DNA of 31,108 nt from CAZXCQ01 sp964639275 (GCA_964639275.1 CAZXCQ010000035.1:1-31108); one strand, 5' to 3'; shown: positions 1-8,828, counted from the first letter of the stretch. Notes: generated by a model from the sequence alone, not told the origin. Translations and numbers: made by a program.

Positions 1-594
1 CTTTCCCTTTCAAAAGGCCTGCTCAAGACCTTTAATGCCAGGTATGCCGCCTTCTCTTTCACCCATGAACATGTGATCCTGGATGTACTTCCGGTCTGGT
101 CAAAAGAGATCTCCCGCTTTATTTGCAAAAGGAGCCATGACAAAAAACCCGCTGAAGACCTGAAGAATCTGATACTCGAGTCGGGGCGGGAATGGTATCA
201 TCTGGTTGATAACAAGAATTCAAGGAGTTTTGCATCCCTTTTTCTGCTCACCAAGAACCACAAAAAAGATATTGATCCCAAAAGCATCAAGCCTGACACA
301 AAGGCCCGCCCAAGGCTATCCAAACATGAAACCAATTGTCTGAAAATCCTCAGACTTGACAGGGAGGATCTCTCCTCTGATGGTCAGGAGCGAAAGATAA
401 AAACGGCATATAAGAGAATGGCCAAGCTTTACCATCCCGATATGGGGGGGGATGCGGAAAAATTCAGACAGTTGGCCGAGGCCCATCAACAGATGCTCCT
501 GTGGGCGCAAAATCCCCAGTATACATCCCGAAGGGCGCTTCACGGCAGCTGGTCCTATGACGGTTGTACCAACCGATGGTCACCCCCCCTGTGA
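1..594 (+). CDS. J-domain protein, C-terminal part (5' end outside window)
   Basis: The reading frame is open from base 1 with no stop, so the gene is cut by the left edge; the first in-window start candidate (GTG at 73) has no convincing ribosome binding site. Numbering from base 1, a J domain occupies about residues 112-180, with the diagnostic HPD tripeptide at 145-147 after a basic helix (KTAYKRMAKLYHPD). J domains stimulate the ATPase of DnaK/Hsp70. Here the J domain sits at the C-terminal end, followed by a short tail with two Trp residues, so this is a DjlA-like or class C protein and not DnaJ: no Gly/Phe region and no zinc-finger cysteine repeats are visible. The N-terminal part in view shows no recognised domain. 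The function beyond co-chaperone is unknown. The gene ends at TGA, followed by a dispersed intergenic repeat. Confidence 0.8.
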   Translation, partial: LSLSKGLLKTFNARYAAFSFTHEHVILDVLPVWSKEISRFICKRSHDKKPAEDLKNLILESGREWYHLVDNKNSRSFASLFLLTKNHKKDIDPKSIKPDTKARPRLSKHETNCLKILRLDREDLSSDGQERKIKTAYKRMAKLYHPDMGGDAEKFRQLAEAHQQMLLWAQNPQYTSRRALHGSWSYDGCTNRWSPPL

Positions 595-613
595 ACAAGG
601 CCCAAAAATATCT

Positions 614-664
614 AGACCCCATCCCACACCACAATCCATCACCCCCCGGGTTTTTGAGAAGTTA
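614..664 (+). repeat. Dispersed intergenic repeat, copy A
   Basis: A stretch of about 51 bp between the J-domain gene and the end of rarA. It matches, in inverted orientation and with only a few mismatches, bases 31039-31090. Shared blocks are CCACACCACAATC and TTTTTGAGAAGTTA. The 3' core also occurs at 3961-3974 and, shortened, at 16010-16020. The nature of the repeat is unknown; no ORF lies inside it. Confidence 0.75.
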
Positions 665-711
665 GAACCCACTGAGGTTCAAGGTGGAGATAGGACCCAG
701 GGTCTTGACCC

Positions 712-2019
712 TTATCTTCTTTTTAGTCTATTGATCCTTCTTCGGATCTCTCCCTCAAATCCCCTGTCAGTCGGCCGGTAAAAGACCCTGTTTCCTATCC
801 CTTTGGGCAGGTATTCCTGTTCCACCCAGCCCCCCGGATAGTTGTGGGGATAGCGATACCCTCGACTGTATCCCACCCTTTTCATCAGTTGAGTGGGGGC
901 GTTTCTGATGTGCAGGGGTACGGGCAGGGGGCCGGAGCTTTGGATCTCCTTCTTGACAGCCTTCTCGGCCAGATAAAGGGCGTTGCTCTTGGGGGCAGAT
1001 GCCAGGTAGACCGTGGCCTCTGCCAGGGCCAGCTCAGCCTCTGGAGGCCCCACCTTTTGCCAGGCCTCAAAGGCCGCCAGCGCCGCCTGTAAGGCATTTG
1101 GATCGGCCAGCCCCACATCTTCCGAGGCAAATCGGATCATCCTCCGGCCGATAAACAAAGGGTCTTCTCCCGCCTCCAGCATCCGAAAAAGCCAGTATAG
1201 GGATGCCTGTGTATCGCTTCCTCTCAGGCTCTTATGAAAGGCCGAGATGATATTGTAGTGCTCTTCTCCATCCTTGTCATAGGGAAGGGCCTTTATGTCG
1301 AGGGCCTTCTCAACGACCGAGATATCGACCTGAGCCGGATCTTTTCCCCGGGTATCCAGGGCATAGTGTACCGCTGCTTCTAGATTGCTCAAGGCGACCC
1401 GGGCATCCCCGTGCGAGACATCAATCAGGTGATCGAGTGCCTCGGGCATGATCTTTACATCCAGATTCCCAAATCCCCGTTCCCTGTCCTTGTGCGCCCG
1501 GATCAGGAGGGACCTTAAATCCTCCTTTTCCAGGGGATAGAGGATCATGACCCTGGCCCTTGAAAGAAGCGGCGGAATGACCTCAAAGGAGGGGCTCTGT
1601 GTTGTGGCACCAATCAGGACGATAAGCCCGTTTTCAACGTGAGGCAGGAAGGCATCCTGCTGGGCCTTGTTGAATCGATGGATTTCATCGACAAAGAGGA
1701 TGGAAGGCTTACCCGAAACCGCCTTTAACCTCTTTGCGTCCTCAATGATCTGTCTGAGTTCTTTTACCCCTGAAGTGACCGCAGAAAACGCATGGAACGA
1801 AAGCCCGGCATACTCTCCGATCAGTCTGGCCAGTGTGGTCTTGCCAGAACCGGGGGGGCCCCAAAAGATCACTGAAAATATCCGTCCCGCCCTGAGGGCA
1901 TTTGGCAAAAGACACCCTGGGCCAAGGATGTGCCCCTGCCCCACCACATCCTCGAGCCTTTGCGGTCTGATCCTCTCTGCCAAAGGCGCTTCAAACTGCC
2001 CTGAGGGATTGCTGGTCAT
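712..2019 (-). CDS. rarA: Replication-associated recombination protein A (MgsA/RarA AAA+ ATPase)
   Basis: A 435-residue AAA+ ATPase of the RarA/MgsA/WRNIP1 family, close to the usual length (E. coli RarA 447). RarA acts in the cytoplasm at stalled or blocked replication forks and interacts with single-stranded DNA binding protein. In order: an N-terminal LAERIRPQRLEDVVGQ block typical of clamp-loader-like ATPases; Walker A GPPGSGKT at 54-61; Walker B LFVDE at 108-112, continuing into the family signature IHRFNKAQQDAFLP; sensor 1 GATT at 137-140; an arginine-finger region LLSRARV; and the C-terminal tetramerisation domain with NAPTQLMK and YPHNYPGGWVEQEYLP. The start ATG overlaps the stop of the upstream kinase-like gene in an ATGA arrangement, so the two are probably translationally coupled. 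AGGATG places a purine-rich site directly upstream, inside that gene. Confidence 0.96.
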   Translation of the reverse strand: MTSNPSGQFEAPLAERIRPQRLEDVVGQGHILGPGCLLPNALRAGRIFSVIFWGPPGSGKTTLARLIGEYAGLSFHAFSAVTSGVKELRQIIEDAKRLKAVSGKPSILFVDEIHRFNKAQQDAFLPHVENGLIVLIGATTQSPSFEVIPPLLSRARVMILYPLEKEDLRSLLIRAHKDRERGFGNLDVKIMPEALDHLIDVSHGDARVALSNLEAAVHYALDTRGKDPAQVDISVVEKALDIKALPYDKDGEEHYNIISAFHKSLRGSDTQASLYWLFRMLEAGEDPLFIGRRMIRFASEDVGLADPNALQAALAAFEAWQKVGPPEAELALAEATVYLASAPKSNALYLAEKAVKKEIQSSGPLPVPLHIRNAPTQLMKRVGYSRGYRYPHNYPGGWVEQEYLPKGIGNRVFYRPTDRGFEGEIRRRINRLKRR

Positions 2020-3605
2020 CCTGTCCGCTCTTTCGCTGCCAGTGCTTGGCTGAAAAAGGAAAATATCCTGTCCATCTCCAGGGGTCTGCCAACCACCAGA
2101 TCCGCTCCCAGTCCCTCCAGGACTTCCATGTTTTTGCCCGCTTGTTCAGGGTTAACCAGGGCAATGGGCAAATCATGGTCCAGTCCTCTGATCATCGGAA
2201 TGATCTTTGAGGGCTCAAAGTGCCGCATATTCAGATCCCCGATTACCAGATCAAACTTGTTCTTTCTCAACAACTTGATCCCTTCCCGGGTCGTGGTGAC
2301 AACAGTTGGCCTGGCCCCCTTGTTCAGGAATGATCTAAAAAGGAGGTCCTGAACAATACCCTCATCTGAGATAATCAAGACAGGCGAATTCTTTATCCCG
2401 GTCTTTGTGGCTTTGGGCCTGGGGACTCCCCCTGCAATTGGGAGTCTTATAACAAAAGTGGCTCCCTCCCCTCCCTGGCTGACCACCTCAATATCTCCCC
2501 CGTGGCGAAGCACAATGGCAAGGGCAAGGCTCAATCCCATACCTTGCGCAGAGCCCCCTTTGGTGGTAAAGAACGGGTCGAATATCTTATCTTTGATATC
2601 GTCTTTGATGCCTACCCCGTTATCCTGTATGTAGACATGCACAAAACCCGAATGCTCCTCGGTGGTCAGATATATCTCCCCCCCATTGGGCATGGCATCC
2701 ATGGCATTTAGGATCATGGATACAATGACGTCCGTTAACTCTTGGGGATTGCCCTCTAACGGCGAGCGGGATCTGAGATAGGTATTGATCTTGATCTTGC
2801 CATCATTACCTTCAACTCCTTCCCCCCATTTGGGTCGTGTGAGAGAGATGGCATCCCGGACAAGCTTCCCCATATCCAAGAGAGAAAGATCAGATGGTTG
2901 ATTCTCAGTCTTTGTAAGACAGCGCAACTGCCTGGAAATGAGGCTCCCCATTTCCCAGGCCGCACTGAGCCTTTTGGCTGCTCGATCCTCCTTCTTGTTT
3001 CCCATGGACTCGATGTTTTGAAAATGTCTGGCATGGACACTCAGGGCGTTCAGACATCTTTCCAGTTCCTGATTTAAACCCGAGGCCATGCGGACCAGAG
3101 AATCCCTTCTCTGGACACGCCTGAGACTCATCTCTTCCTGTTTTCTCTGATCCACTCCCAGCATGTTGATCAGGAATGCCTTACGCCCCTGATACCTGAT
3201 CTTCTTGATCGCCAGGTAATAACATCGTCTTTCCCCCTCCCTTGTCAGGAGGTATATCTCATCCTTTTCCCTTAGCGTTTTGGCAGAAACCCTTCGCCGT
3301 TCAAGATCTTTCACATATTCTGCAGAATCAGGATGAATAAGCTTGCCAAAATCCTGACCCAGAAGTCCATCCTCTGTATATCCGAGTTGCTCTCTTAGGG
3401 CCTCATTGGTCAAGATGATCTTGCCTTGTTGGACCAGGATTATGGCTCCAGGGATAAGCTCGAGCAGTTTTTTGGTCTCCCTAAATCCCTTCTGGAAGAC
3501 CCTTTTTTCCTCTCTGGAGGCAGTCAGTTCCTCTCTCAGACGCCGTCTTTCATCGGCAATCCTTTCAACCCTGCTTTTTGGAATTCTATCCTGCTTGGTG
3601 TCCAT
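2016..3605 (-). CDS. PAS histidine-kinase-like protein with C-terminal receiver; phosphoacceptor His missing
   Basis: A soluble hybrid sensor with no membrane segment. An upstream TTG (3623) would add six residues, but ATG at 3605 has AGGA six bases before it and is preferred. Residue numbers below count from the TTG. A coiled N-terminus (about 15-55) leads to a PAS domain (about 55-155), a dimerisation segment (about 165-240), an HATPase domain with N-box NAMDAMPNGG (306-315), G1 DNGVGI (334-339), F-box FDPFFTTK (348-355) and G2 GMGLSLALAI (361-370), and a receiver-like domain (414-530). In the H-box the usual GxxHDxNN reads GLNQELER, so the phosphoacceptor is Gln185. The receiver keeps Asp463, but the conserved Lys is Arg513 and only part of the acidic pocket remains. 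ATP binding looks intact, but autophosphorylation on the usual His is not possible. It is followed by rarA with an ATGA overlap. Confidence 0.88.
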   Translation of the reverse strand: MDTKQDRIPKSRVERIADERRRLREELTASREEKRVFQKGFRETKKLLELIPGAIILVQQGKIILTNEALREQLGYTEDGLLGQDFGKLIHPDSAEYVKDLERRRVSAKTLREKDEIYLLTREGERRCYYLAIKKIRYQGRKAFLINMLGVDQRKQEEMSLRRVQRRDSLVRMASGLNQELERCLNALSVHARHFQNIESMGNKKEDRAAKRLSAAWEMGSLISRQLRCLTKTENQPSDLSLLDMGKLVRDAISLTRPKWGEGVEGNDGKIKINTYLRSRSPLEGNPQELTDVIVSMILNAMDAMPNGGEIYLTTEEHSGFVHVYIQDNGVGIKDDIKDKIFDPFFTTKGGSAQGMGLSLALAIVLRHGGDIEVVSQGGEGATFVIRLPIAGGVPRPKATKTGIKNSPVLIISDEGIVQDLLFRSFLNKGARPTVVTTTREGIKLLRKNKFDLVIGDLNMRHFEPSKIIPMIRGLDHDLPIALVNPEQAGKNMEVLEGLGADLVVGRPLEMDRIFSFFSQALAAKERTG

Positions 3606-3670
3606 GGGTGATCCTGCTATCAAAACATGTCTTTCGAACCTATGACCCCTCTCTCTAATCCTTTAACCCT

Positions 3671-3717
3671 TGCAACCCGGGCAATGGAGGTTCCGAACCC
3701 CCATTGCCCGGGTTGCA
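3671..3717. repeat. Palindromic REP-like element, copy 1
   Basis: A perfect 17-bp inverted repeat (TGCAACCCGGGCAATGG and its complement) around a 13-base centre that is itself nearly palindromic (GGTT...AACC). The core GGGCAATGG...CCATTGCCC recurs at 15541-15571 and 23976-24005. Flanking AGCTAAAGTGT (3721-3731) is also shared, in inverse orientation, with the copy at 15519-15597. It may act as a transcript-end hairpin for divergent or neighbouring transcripts, but it lacks a T-run. Confidence 0.8.
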
Positions 3718-3790
3718 CAAAGCTAAAGTGTCACAAAAGAGCCAAACTAATATTGATTAATTCGTAAAAAGTGCCAATTTATTCTTTTTT

Positions 3791-3912
3791 GTCATTCCGG
3801 CCCCGGATAAGATACGGGATAAACGGCAGCCGGAATCCAGTGAAAGCAACCGTTTCTGGACTCCCGCCTTCGCCTGTCTGCGTGCGCACACGCACAGGCA
3901 GGCGGGAGTGAC
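3791..3912. repeat. GTCATTCCGG-type MITE-like element, copy 1
   Basis: An element of about 122 bp with short inverted ends (GTCATTCC ... GGGAGTGAC). It contains a strong imperfect hairpin (3860-3909) whose outer stem is ACTCCCGCC/GGCGGGAGT with inner CCTG/CAGG and TGCGTG/CACGCA pairings. A second element with the same end sequence and a CCGGAATCCAG block lies at 16103-16204. No coding capacity. Short elements with such ends are known to be scattered between genes in many proteobacterial and Desulfobacterota genomes. Confidence 0.65.
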
Positions 3913-3935
3913 GGTGGGGGAGGGTTTTATTGACG

Positions 3936-3974
3936 CCAGAATCCTTTCACCCCCACGAGGTTTTTGAGAAGTTA
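3936..3974 (+). repeat. GAGAAGTTA dispersed repeat, copy C
   Basis: About 39 bp, similar to 15983-16020: both begin CCAGAATC, pass through a C-rich stretch and end in GAGAAGTTA. The final TTTTTGAGAAGTTA is identical to the end of the repeat at 614-664. It lies 24 bases after the MITE-like element, and the counterpart at 15983 also lies next to a MITE-like element. Confidence 0.6.
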
Positions 3975-4016
3975 TCCTTCAGCCAGATTGGAGTGGAAAT
4001 ATCATGGAAAACGGCC

Positions 4017-4045
4017 TTGATGATCACAGAACTTTAGCGTATCAT
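4017..4045 (+). promoter_or_regulatory. Putative sigma-70-type promoter of dnaE
   Basis: TTGATG (4017-4022) and TATCAT (4040-4045) are separated by exactly 17 bases, a good match to the -35/-10 consensus. It points toward dnaE, leaving a leader of about 150 bases. It is prediction by motif only. Confidence 0.45.
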
Positions 4046-4202
4046 ATTTTTTAATTTCCTTACAACCACTAAGAGAGTCCAGACCCACCTCCAGGCCCAT
4101 AAAAAAGTGCGGCCGGGAGGGGAGGGTGCTCTTGCCCAAAAGGGGGTCTTAAGGCCCTCAGAAATTGGATGTCTTTCAGACAAAGCCTCCTGAGGGGATA
4201 AA

Positions 4203-7200
4203 GTGACAGATCATTCACCCTTTGTTCACCTGCATGTCCACACCGAATACAGCCTTCTGGACGGGGCCATCCGCATTAGTCAAATGCTGAAAAAGTCCAG
4301 GGATCTGGGTATGGATGCCGTGGCGATTACAGACCATGGCAACATGTTCGGGGCGGTCCAGTTCTACGTTCAGGCCGCCAAGGCCGGAATCAAACCGATT
4401 ATCGGGTGTGAACTCTATGTGGCGCCCAGGGACAGGCGGGATCGATCTCCATCCTCGGATGGAGGCCCCAACGCCTACCATCTTCTCCTCCTGGTAATAA
4501 ACGAGGAAGGCTACCGAAATCTGAGCCGACTTGTCACACTCGGCCATTTAGAGGGGTTTTACTATCACCCTCGCGTGGATATGGAACTCCTGAGGAGACA
4601 TAACGCGGGGCTTATTGCCTTCTCGGGCTGCTTAAAGGGGGCGATTCCTTATTTTATCATGACCGGCCGAATCGAGACAGCCAGGGAAAGGGCGCAGGAA
4701 CTGGCATCTGTCTTTGACGATGACCGGTTCTACCTCGAGGTGCAGGCCAATAACCTACCCGAACAGATCAAGACAAACAAGGTGTTAAAGGAGATGTCAA
4801 AGGACCTCTCTATCCCCCTCGTGGCAACCAATGACTGTCATTACCTTGACCAACCTGATGCCGAGGCACATGACGTGCTCTTGTGTATTCAGACCGGCAA
4901 GACGATTGAGGATGAAAAAAGACTCAAATTCTCCAACAACGAATTCTATTTCAAGTCCCCACTTGAAATGGGGCAGACCCTTTCGGGATTTGAAGAGGCC
5001 CTTAGAAACACAATCCATGTTGCCCGCCGCTGCCAGTATGAAATGGAATTTGGCAACTACAAGTACCCGGTATTTCAGGTGCCTGAAAACCGAAGCCTAA
5101 ATGAGATCCTGGTGGATGAGTCTAGAATCGGGCTCAAGAAAAGGCTTTCTCAGAAGAAAGAAGAGGAAGGGGCTGTCTCCAAAGAGGTTATCCGGGAATA
5201 CGAGGAAAGGCTTGATTATGAGCTGGATGTCATTCAAAAGATGGGGTTTTCGGGCTACTTCCTGATCGTTGCTGATTTTATCGAATACGCCCGCCGAAGT
5301 GATATACCCGTGGGCCCGGGACGGGGCTCAGCAGCGGGCTCTCTGGTGGCCTACTGTCTGAACATAACCAATATGGACCCAATCAAGTATGGCCTGCTCT
5401 TTGAAAGATTCCTCAATCCCCAGCGTATCAGCATGCCGGATATTGATATCGACTTCTGCATCAATGGCCGGGACGAGGTCATCAAATATGTCTCCGAGAA
5501 GTATGGTCGCGATAACGTCGGACAGATCATCACGTTTGGGACAATGAAGGCCAGGGGGGCCATAAGGGATGTGGGCCGAAGCCTCAATATACCACTGGGG
5601 GAGGTGGACCGTATCGCCAAGCTGGTGCCGGAGAGGCTGGGTGTGACCCTGGAAAAGGCGCTTGAAGAAGAGCCCGACCTGAAACAGCTCGAGCAGGCCA
5701 ATGGCCCTGCAAAAAGACTCCTTCGGATATCCAGGTCCATTGAAGGGCTTGCCAGACACGCATCCACCCACGCCTCCGGGGTGGTCATCTCTGACAGGCC
5801 GCTGGTGGAATACCTGCCCCTTTTCAAGGGCCCAAGAGACGAGGTAATGACCCAGTATACCATGGGTCAGATCGAGAAACTGGGTCTTATAAAGTTCGAC
5901 TTTTTGGGGCTAAAGACCCTGACGGTCATCAAACACGCCCTCAAGCTTATCGAAGAGACAACAGGGGAGCGGGTCCAGATTGAAAGGATTCCCCTTGACG
6001 ATGAGGCCACCTATCAGCTTGTAGCCCAGGGGCGGACAACCGGTGTGTTTCAGTTGGAAAGTTCCGGTATGAAAGACCTGCTCAGACGGCTCAGACCAGA
6101 GGTATTCGAGGATATGGTTGCCCTGGTTGCGCTTTACAGACCGGGCCCTCTGGGTAGCAACATGATCGACGAATTTATCAGTGGAAAACATGGGAAGGTG
6201 AGGACCCGGTACCCACTCCCCCAGCTTGAGTCTATCCTCAAGGAGACTTACGGGGTGATATTATACCAGGAACAGGTCATGAAGATCGCGCAGGTCCTGG
6301 CAAAATATACATTGGCCGAAGCGGACGAACTCAGAAAGGCCATCGGAAAAAAGAAGCCAGAGGTAATGGCCAAACACAGGGCGCGTTTTATCGAGGGGGC
6401 TACCGGGAATGGGGTGCCCCCTCTAAAGGCCGAGAAGCTCTTTATGCTGATAGAGAAGTTTGGCGGATACGGGTTTAACAAGTCCCATTCCGCCGCCTAC
6501 GCAATGATCGCCTACCAGACTGCCTACCTGAAGGCCCACTATCCGGTTCAGTTTATGGCTGCCCTCTTGACCCAGGACATGGGTAACCAGGACAAGACCA
6601 TCAAGAACATTGCCGAATGCAGGGAGATGGGGATCGACATCTTGCCCCCGGATATCAATGAAAGCCAGGCTGACTTCTCAGTGGTGGGAGGGAAGATCCG
6701 CTTTGGCCTTGCGGCGGTAAAGAATGTGGGCCTAAAGGCCATGGAATCGGTTATTGAAGAGCGGGAGAGGCACGGACCCTTTCGTGACCTCCTGGAGTTT
6801 TGCAAGAGGATAGAGGGTTCCAAGGTCAACCGCAGGGTCCTTGAAGGCCTCATTGAGTGTGGCGCCCTTGATTTTACGGGGATTTACAGATCCCGTCTCT
6901 TTGCCGGCCTTGACGAGGTGCTCAGGATCAGCGGGACCAACCACGACCCCAATCAGCTCAACATGTTCGGGTCCCTGGATTCGGGAAACGGGATGGCCTG
7001 GGGTCTCTCTGAGTTCCCCGATATCGAAGAATGGGATGAAGGGGATCGGTTGAGGAGGGAAAAGGAAGCGCTTGGTTTTTACATTACAGGCCATCCCCTG
7101 GCAAGGTACATCAACGATATCGAGAGGCTGGAGACCAATGATATTCAGGACCTCCCCTCGCTAAAAGACAAGAGCCAGGTCAAGGTTGCCGGTGTAGTGG

Positions 7201-7667
7201 AAGGCCTCAAGATAAAACGAACCAAGAAGGGTGACAAGATGGCCAACGTCTATATGGAGGACCTCTCAGGTTCTATCGAGGTGGTCATATTTCCTGACCT
7301 CTTTGGTCGAATCGCACCGCTACTCAAGAGAGATGATCCCCTCCTCGTCACCGGGACAGTGGAAACGGGCGACAACTCGGCCAAGATACTTGCCCAGGAC
7401 ATTGTGACCCTGGAATCGGTTCGACAAAACGCAATCGAGGCCATAGAACTCACACTCGACTATGACAATATATCAAGGGGGCTCCTGGAGGATTTGTTGG
7501 ATATCGTGTTCAGATACCCGGGAGATTCTGCGCTTTACTTCAAGGTGGATGTGCCGGAGGCCAGGGAGGTGAGAATTTCCGCCCACGACCGCTTTAGGGT
7601 TCTTCCCTCCCACGAACTCATATCAGAAATTGAGACCCTAATCGGCAAAAAGGTCCACCTCCTCTAA
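4203..7667 (+). CDS. dnaE: DNA polymerase III alpha subunit
   Basis: The replicative polymerase catalytic subunit, 1154 residues, the normal length for proteobacterial DnaE1 (E. coli 1160). The start is GTG with GAGGGG five bases upstream. The N-terminal PHP domain begins HLHVHTEYSLLDGA and carries further metal-site motifs such as ITDHGNMFG and FSGCLKG. The polymerase catalytic aspartates are visible in PDIDIDF (Asp413 and Asp415) and in KFDFLGLKTL (Asp566). The GRGSAAGSLVAY and NKSHSAAYAMIAYQTAYLKAHYP blocks of the C-family palm and fingers are intact, followed by the helix-hairpin-helix region and an OB fold from about residue 990 (VAGVVEGLKIKRTKKGDKMA). It works with the beta clamp in the holoenzyme. 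It appears to be transcribed alone, from the promoter at 4017-4045. Confidence 0.98.
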   Translation: MTDHSPFVHLHVHTEYSLLDGAIRISQMLKKSRDLGMDAVAITDHGNMFGAVQFYVQAAKAGIKPIIGCELYVAPRDRRDRSPSSDGGPNAYHLLLLVINEEGYRNLSRLVTLGHLEGFYYHPRVDMELLRRHNAGLIAFSGCLKGAIPYFIMTGRIETARERAQELASVFDDDRFYLEVQANNLPEQIKTNKVLKEMSKDLSIPLVATNDCHYLDQPDAEAHDVLLCIQTGKTIEDEKRLKFSNNEFYFKSPLEMGQTLSGFEEALRNTIHVARRCQYEMEFGNYKYPVFQVPENRSLNEILVDESRIGLKKRLSQKKEEEGAVSKEVIREYEERLDYELDVIQKMGFSGYFLIVADFIEYARRSDIPVGPGRGSAAGSLVAYCLNITNMDPIKYGLLFERFLNPQRISMPDIDIDFCINGRDEVIKYVSEKYGRDNVGQIITFGTMKARGAIRDVGRSLNIPLGEVDRIAKLVPERLGVTLEKALEEEPDLKQLEQANGPAKRLLRISRSIEGLARHASTHASGVVISDRPLVEYLPLFKGPRDEVMTQYTMGQIEKLGLIKFDFLGLKTLTVIKHALKLIEETTGERVQIERIPLDDEATYQLVAQGRTTGVFQLESSGMKDLLRRLRPEVFEDMVALVALYRPGPLGSNMIDEFISGKHGKVRTRYPLPQLESILKETYGVILYQEQVMKIAQVLAKYTLAEADELRKAIGKKKPEVMAKHRARFIEGATGNGVPPLKAEKLFMLIEKFGGYGFNKSHSAAYAMIAYQTAYLKAHYPVQFMAALLTQDMGNQDKTIKNIAECREMGIDILPPDINESQADFSVVGGKIRFGLAAVKNVGLKAMESVIEERERHGPFRDLLEFCKRIEGSKVNRRVLEGLIECGALDFTGIYRSRLFAGLDEVLRISGTNHDPNQLNMFGSLDSGNGMAWGLSEFPDIEEWDEGDRLRREKEALGFYITGHPLARYINDIERLETNDIQDLPSLKDKSQVKVAGVVEGLKIKRTKKGDKMANVYMEDLSGSIEVVIFPDLFGRIAPLLKRDDPLLVTGTVETGDNSAKILAQDIVTLESVRQNAIEAIELTLDYDNISRGLLEDLLDIVFRYPGDSALYFKVDVPEAREVRISAHDRFRVLPSHELISEIETLIGKKVHLL

Positions 7668-7843
7668 TGCCCCATCGAGTCAAAACACGGTCAGGGTTTA
7701 TCGAGCGATCAGTGGAAGACAAAGAAATGGCGGAGAACAAGGTGAAAAGGGTAGCTTGTGCCCATCCGTAGATGATTCATGGCCACCAAGCAGCAAGGCC
7801 GTCTACCACGATGTCTCAGGGCAATCCCGGGGGAGGGGAAGAA

Positions 7844-8023
7844 ATGAGAAGGCTTTTTTTGGTCCTCAGTATTGTGATGCTGATTCTATCAAGTTGTATT
7901 ACAGCGACAGACGTCGAGGACTATGTGTTTAAGGAACTCAGAAGCATCAACGAAGACGAAAGCGAAAGCGGAAGACTCCCGCACAAAAAGATTGGGGGGG
8001 AACAAGTTGAAAAAAGGAAATAG
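7844..8023 (+). CDS. Small putative lipoprotein
   Basis: A 59-residue protein starting at ATG 7844 with a strong purine-rich site (GGGAGGGGAAGAA) immediately upstream; an in-frame start at 7772 has no such site and is not favoured. The N-terminus MRRLF followed by a hydrophobic stretch and LSSC (Cys18) is a typical signal peptidase II lipobox, so the mature protein would be a membrane-anchored peptide of about 42 residues that is highly charged (EDESESGR, KK). It is not recognised as a known family. It lies 177 bases after dnaE and 69 bases before the secreted-protein pseudogene, and may belong with that gene in an envelope-related pair. Confidence 0.6.
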   Translation: MRRLFLVLSIVMLILSSCITATDVEDYVFKELRSINEDESESGRLPHKKIGGEQVEKRK

Positions 8024-8092
8024 ATCCCATGTCGTGACTTTTCCGCCGCTGATTGAGATGTGCCGTTTCTATCATAAACAAGGAGGGCTCAT

Positions 8093-8728
8093 ATGAAGAC
8101 GATGCATCTTGTTTTATGTGTGCTGGGTTTAGGCCTTACATCTCCTGCCTTTGGGCAGATCAATGAGGCTATCGAAACAAACTGGAAGGGGGTCACTGCG
8201 AAGTTGGTGACCTGCCACCAGGATGAATGTCACTTTTATGTCCAGGTTGTCTTTGAAAATAGGGGCGAAAATGAAGTAAGGTCAGGCTCACCGATCTATT
8301 TTAAGGATATTTATCTTCTCGATCCGAATACGGACACAAAGGTAATTGTTCTAAAAGATGCAAAAGGGATCTATCTTGGCGGCCCATCTTCTGATCGAAA
8401 CGATGGTGGCCCGGCTATCTAAGCCAGGAAGGGCAAAAACTCATGTATCTGAAATTTCAGGCCCCACCCGATCCCATCTCTTGTTCCATTTATCAAGGTG
8501 GCTCTTTCTGGAAAAAGCGATCTAACAGGGCATTCCGGGATTGAGGTCGTTGGCGCCAAAACGGGTTTAAAAAGGGTATTAAAGGATCTCGATGCCAAAG
8601 AGACGGAAAAACAGATAAAATTCAACTCCAAGAGCCTCCCAGGGCGTAGTGGAGGGAAGGTCGGAGTATATCTCAAAGACAGCAGCAGGACAACTTGGTG
8701 GATTCCCAAAAGCTATCTATATCATTGA
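8093..8728 (+). pseudogene. Secreted hypothetical protein, disrupted by two compensating frameshifts
   Basis: The first segment (8093-8422, ATG preceded by AAGGAGGG) encodes a cleavable signal peptide (MKTMHLVLCVLGLGLTSPAFG) and a beta-rich secreted domain, then stops at TAA. The last segment (8498-8728) is in the same frame. Between them, the -1 frame from about 8414 reads YLSQEGQKLMYLKFQAPPDP, which looks like sensible coding sequence, and the original frame resumes as PSLVPFIKVALSGKSD. One missing base near 8411-8415 and one extra base near 8470-8480 would give a continuous protein of about 211 residues. No slippery heptamer is seen, so programmed shifting is unlikely; mutation or sequencing/assembly error are the options. 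The intact protein is not recognised as a named family. The C-terminus has a WWIP motif. Confidence 0.6.
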
Positions 8729-8794
8729 TCAAACATCGCTTGATTGTACAGGCTTGAAAATTTCATATAAATCTTTTTTTTTGTCAGATTTTTG

Positions 8795-8800
8795 TTGACT
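8795..8800 (+). promoter_or_regulatory. Possible -35 box upstream of the GntR gene
   Basis: TTGACT in an AT-rich gap. The -10 at the right spacing (TAACAG, 8818-8823) is weak, so the promoter assignment is tentative. The palindrome at 8829-8842 would lie at the transcription start, a position suited to repression. Confidence 0.25.
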
Positions 8801-8828
8801 TTCGCATATGTTTGTTTTAACAGAAGAT

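Larger units (their letters stand above)
3606..4202. other. Non-coding gap between the kinase-like gene and dnaE
   Basis: About 600 bases without a credible gene separate the divergent kinase-like gene and dnaE. It holds a long palindrome (3671-3717), a MITE-like element (3791-3912), a copy of the GAGAAGTTA repeat (3936-3974) and a sigma-70-like promoter (4017-4045). In the remaining ~150 bases before dnaE nothing is recognised except the ribosome binding site GAGGGG, five bases before the GTG start. Confidence 0.7.

Noticed and set aside
8414..8500. Programmed frameshift or selenocysteine readthrough in the secreted-protein gene
   Set aside because: No slippery heptamer or stem-loop is apparent, the first stop is TAA, and two shifts in opposite directions are needed; indels or sequence error are simpler.
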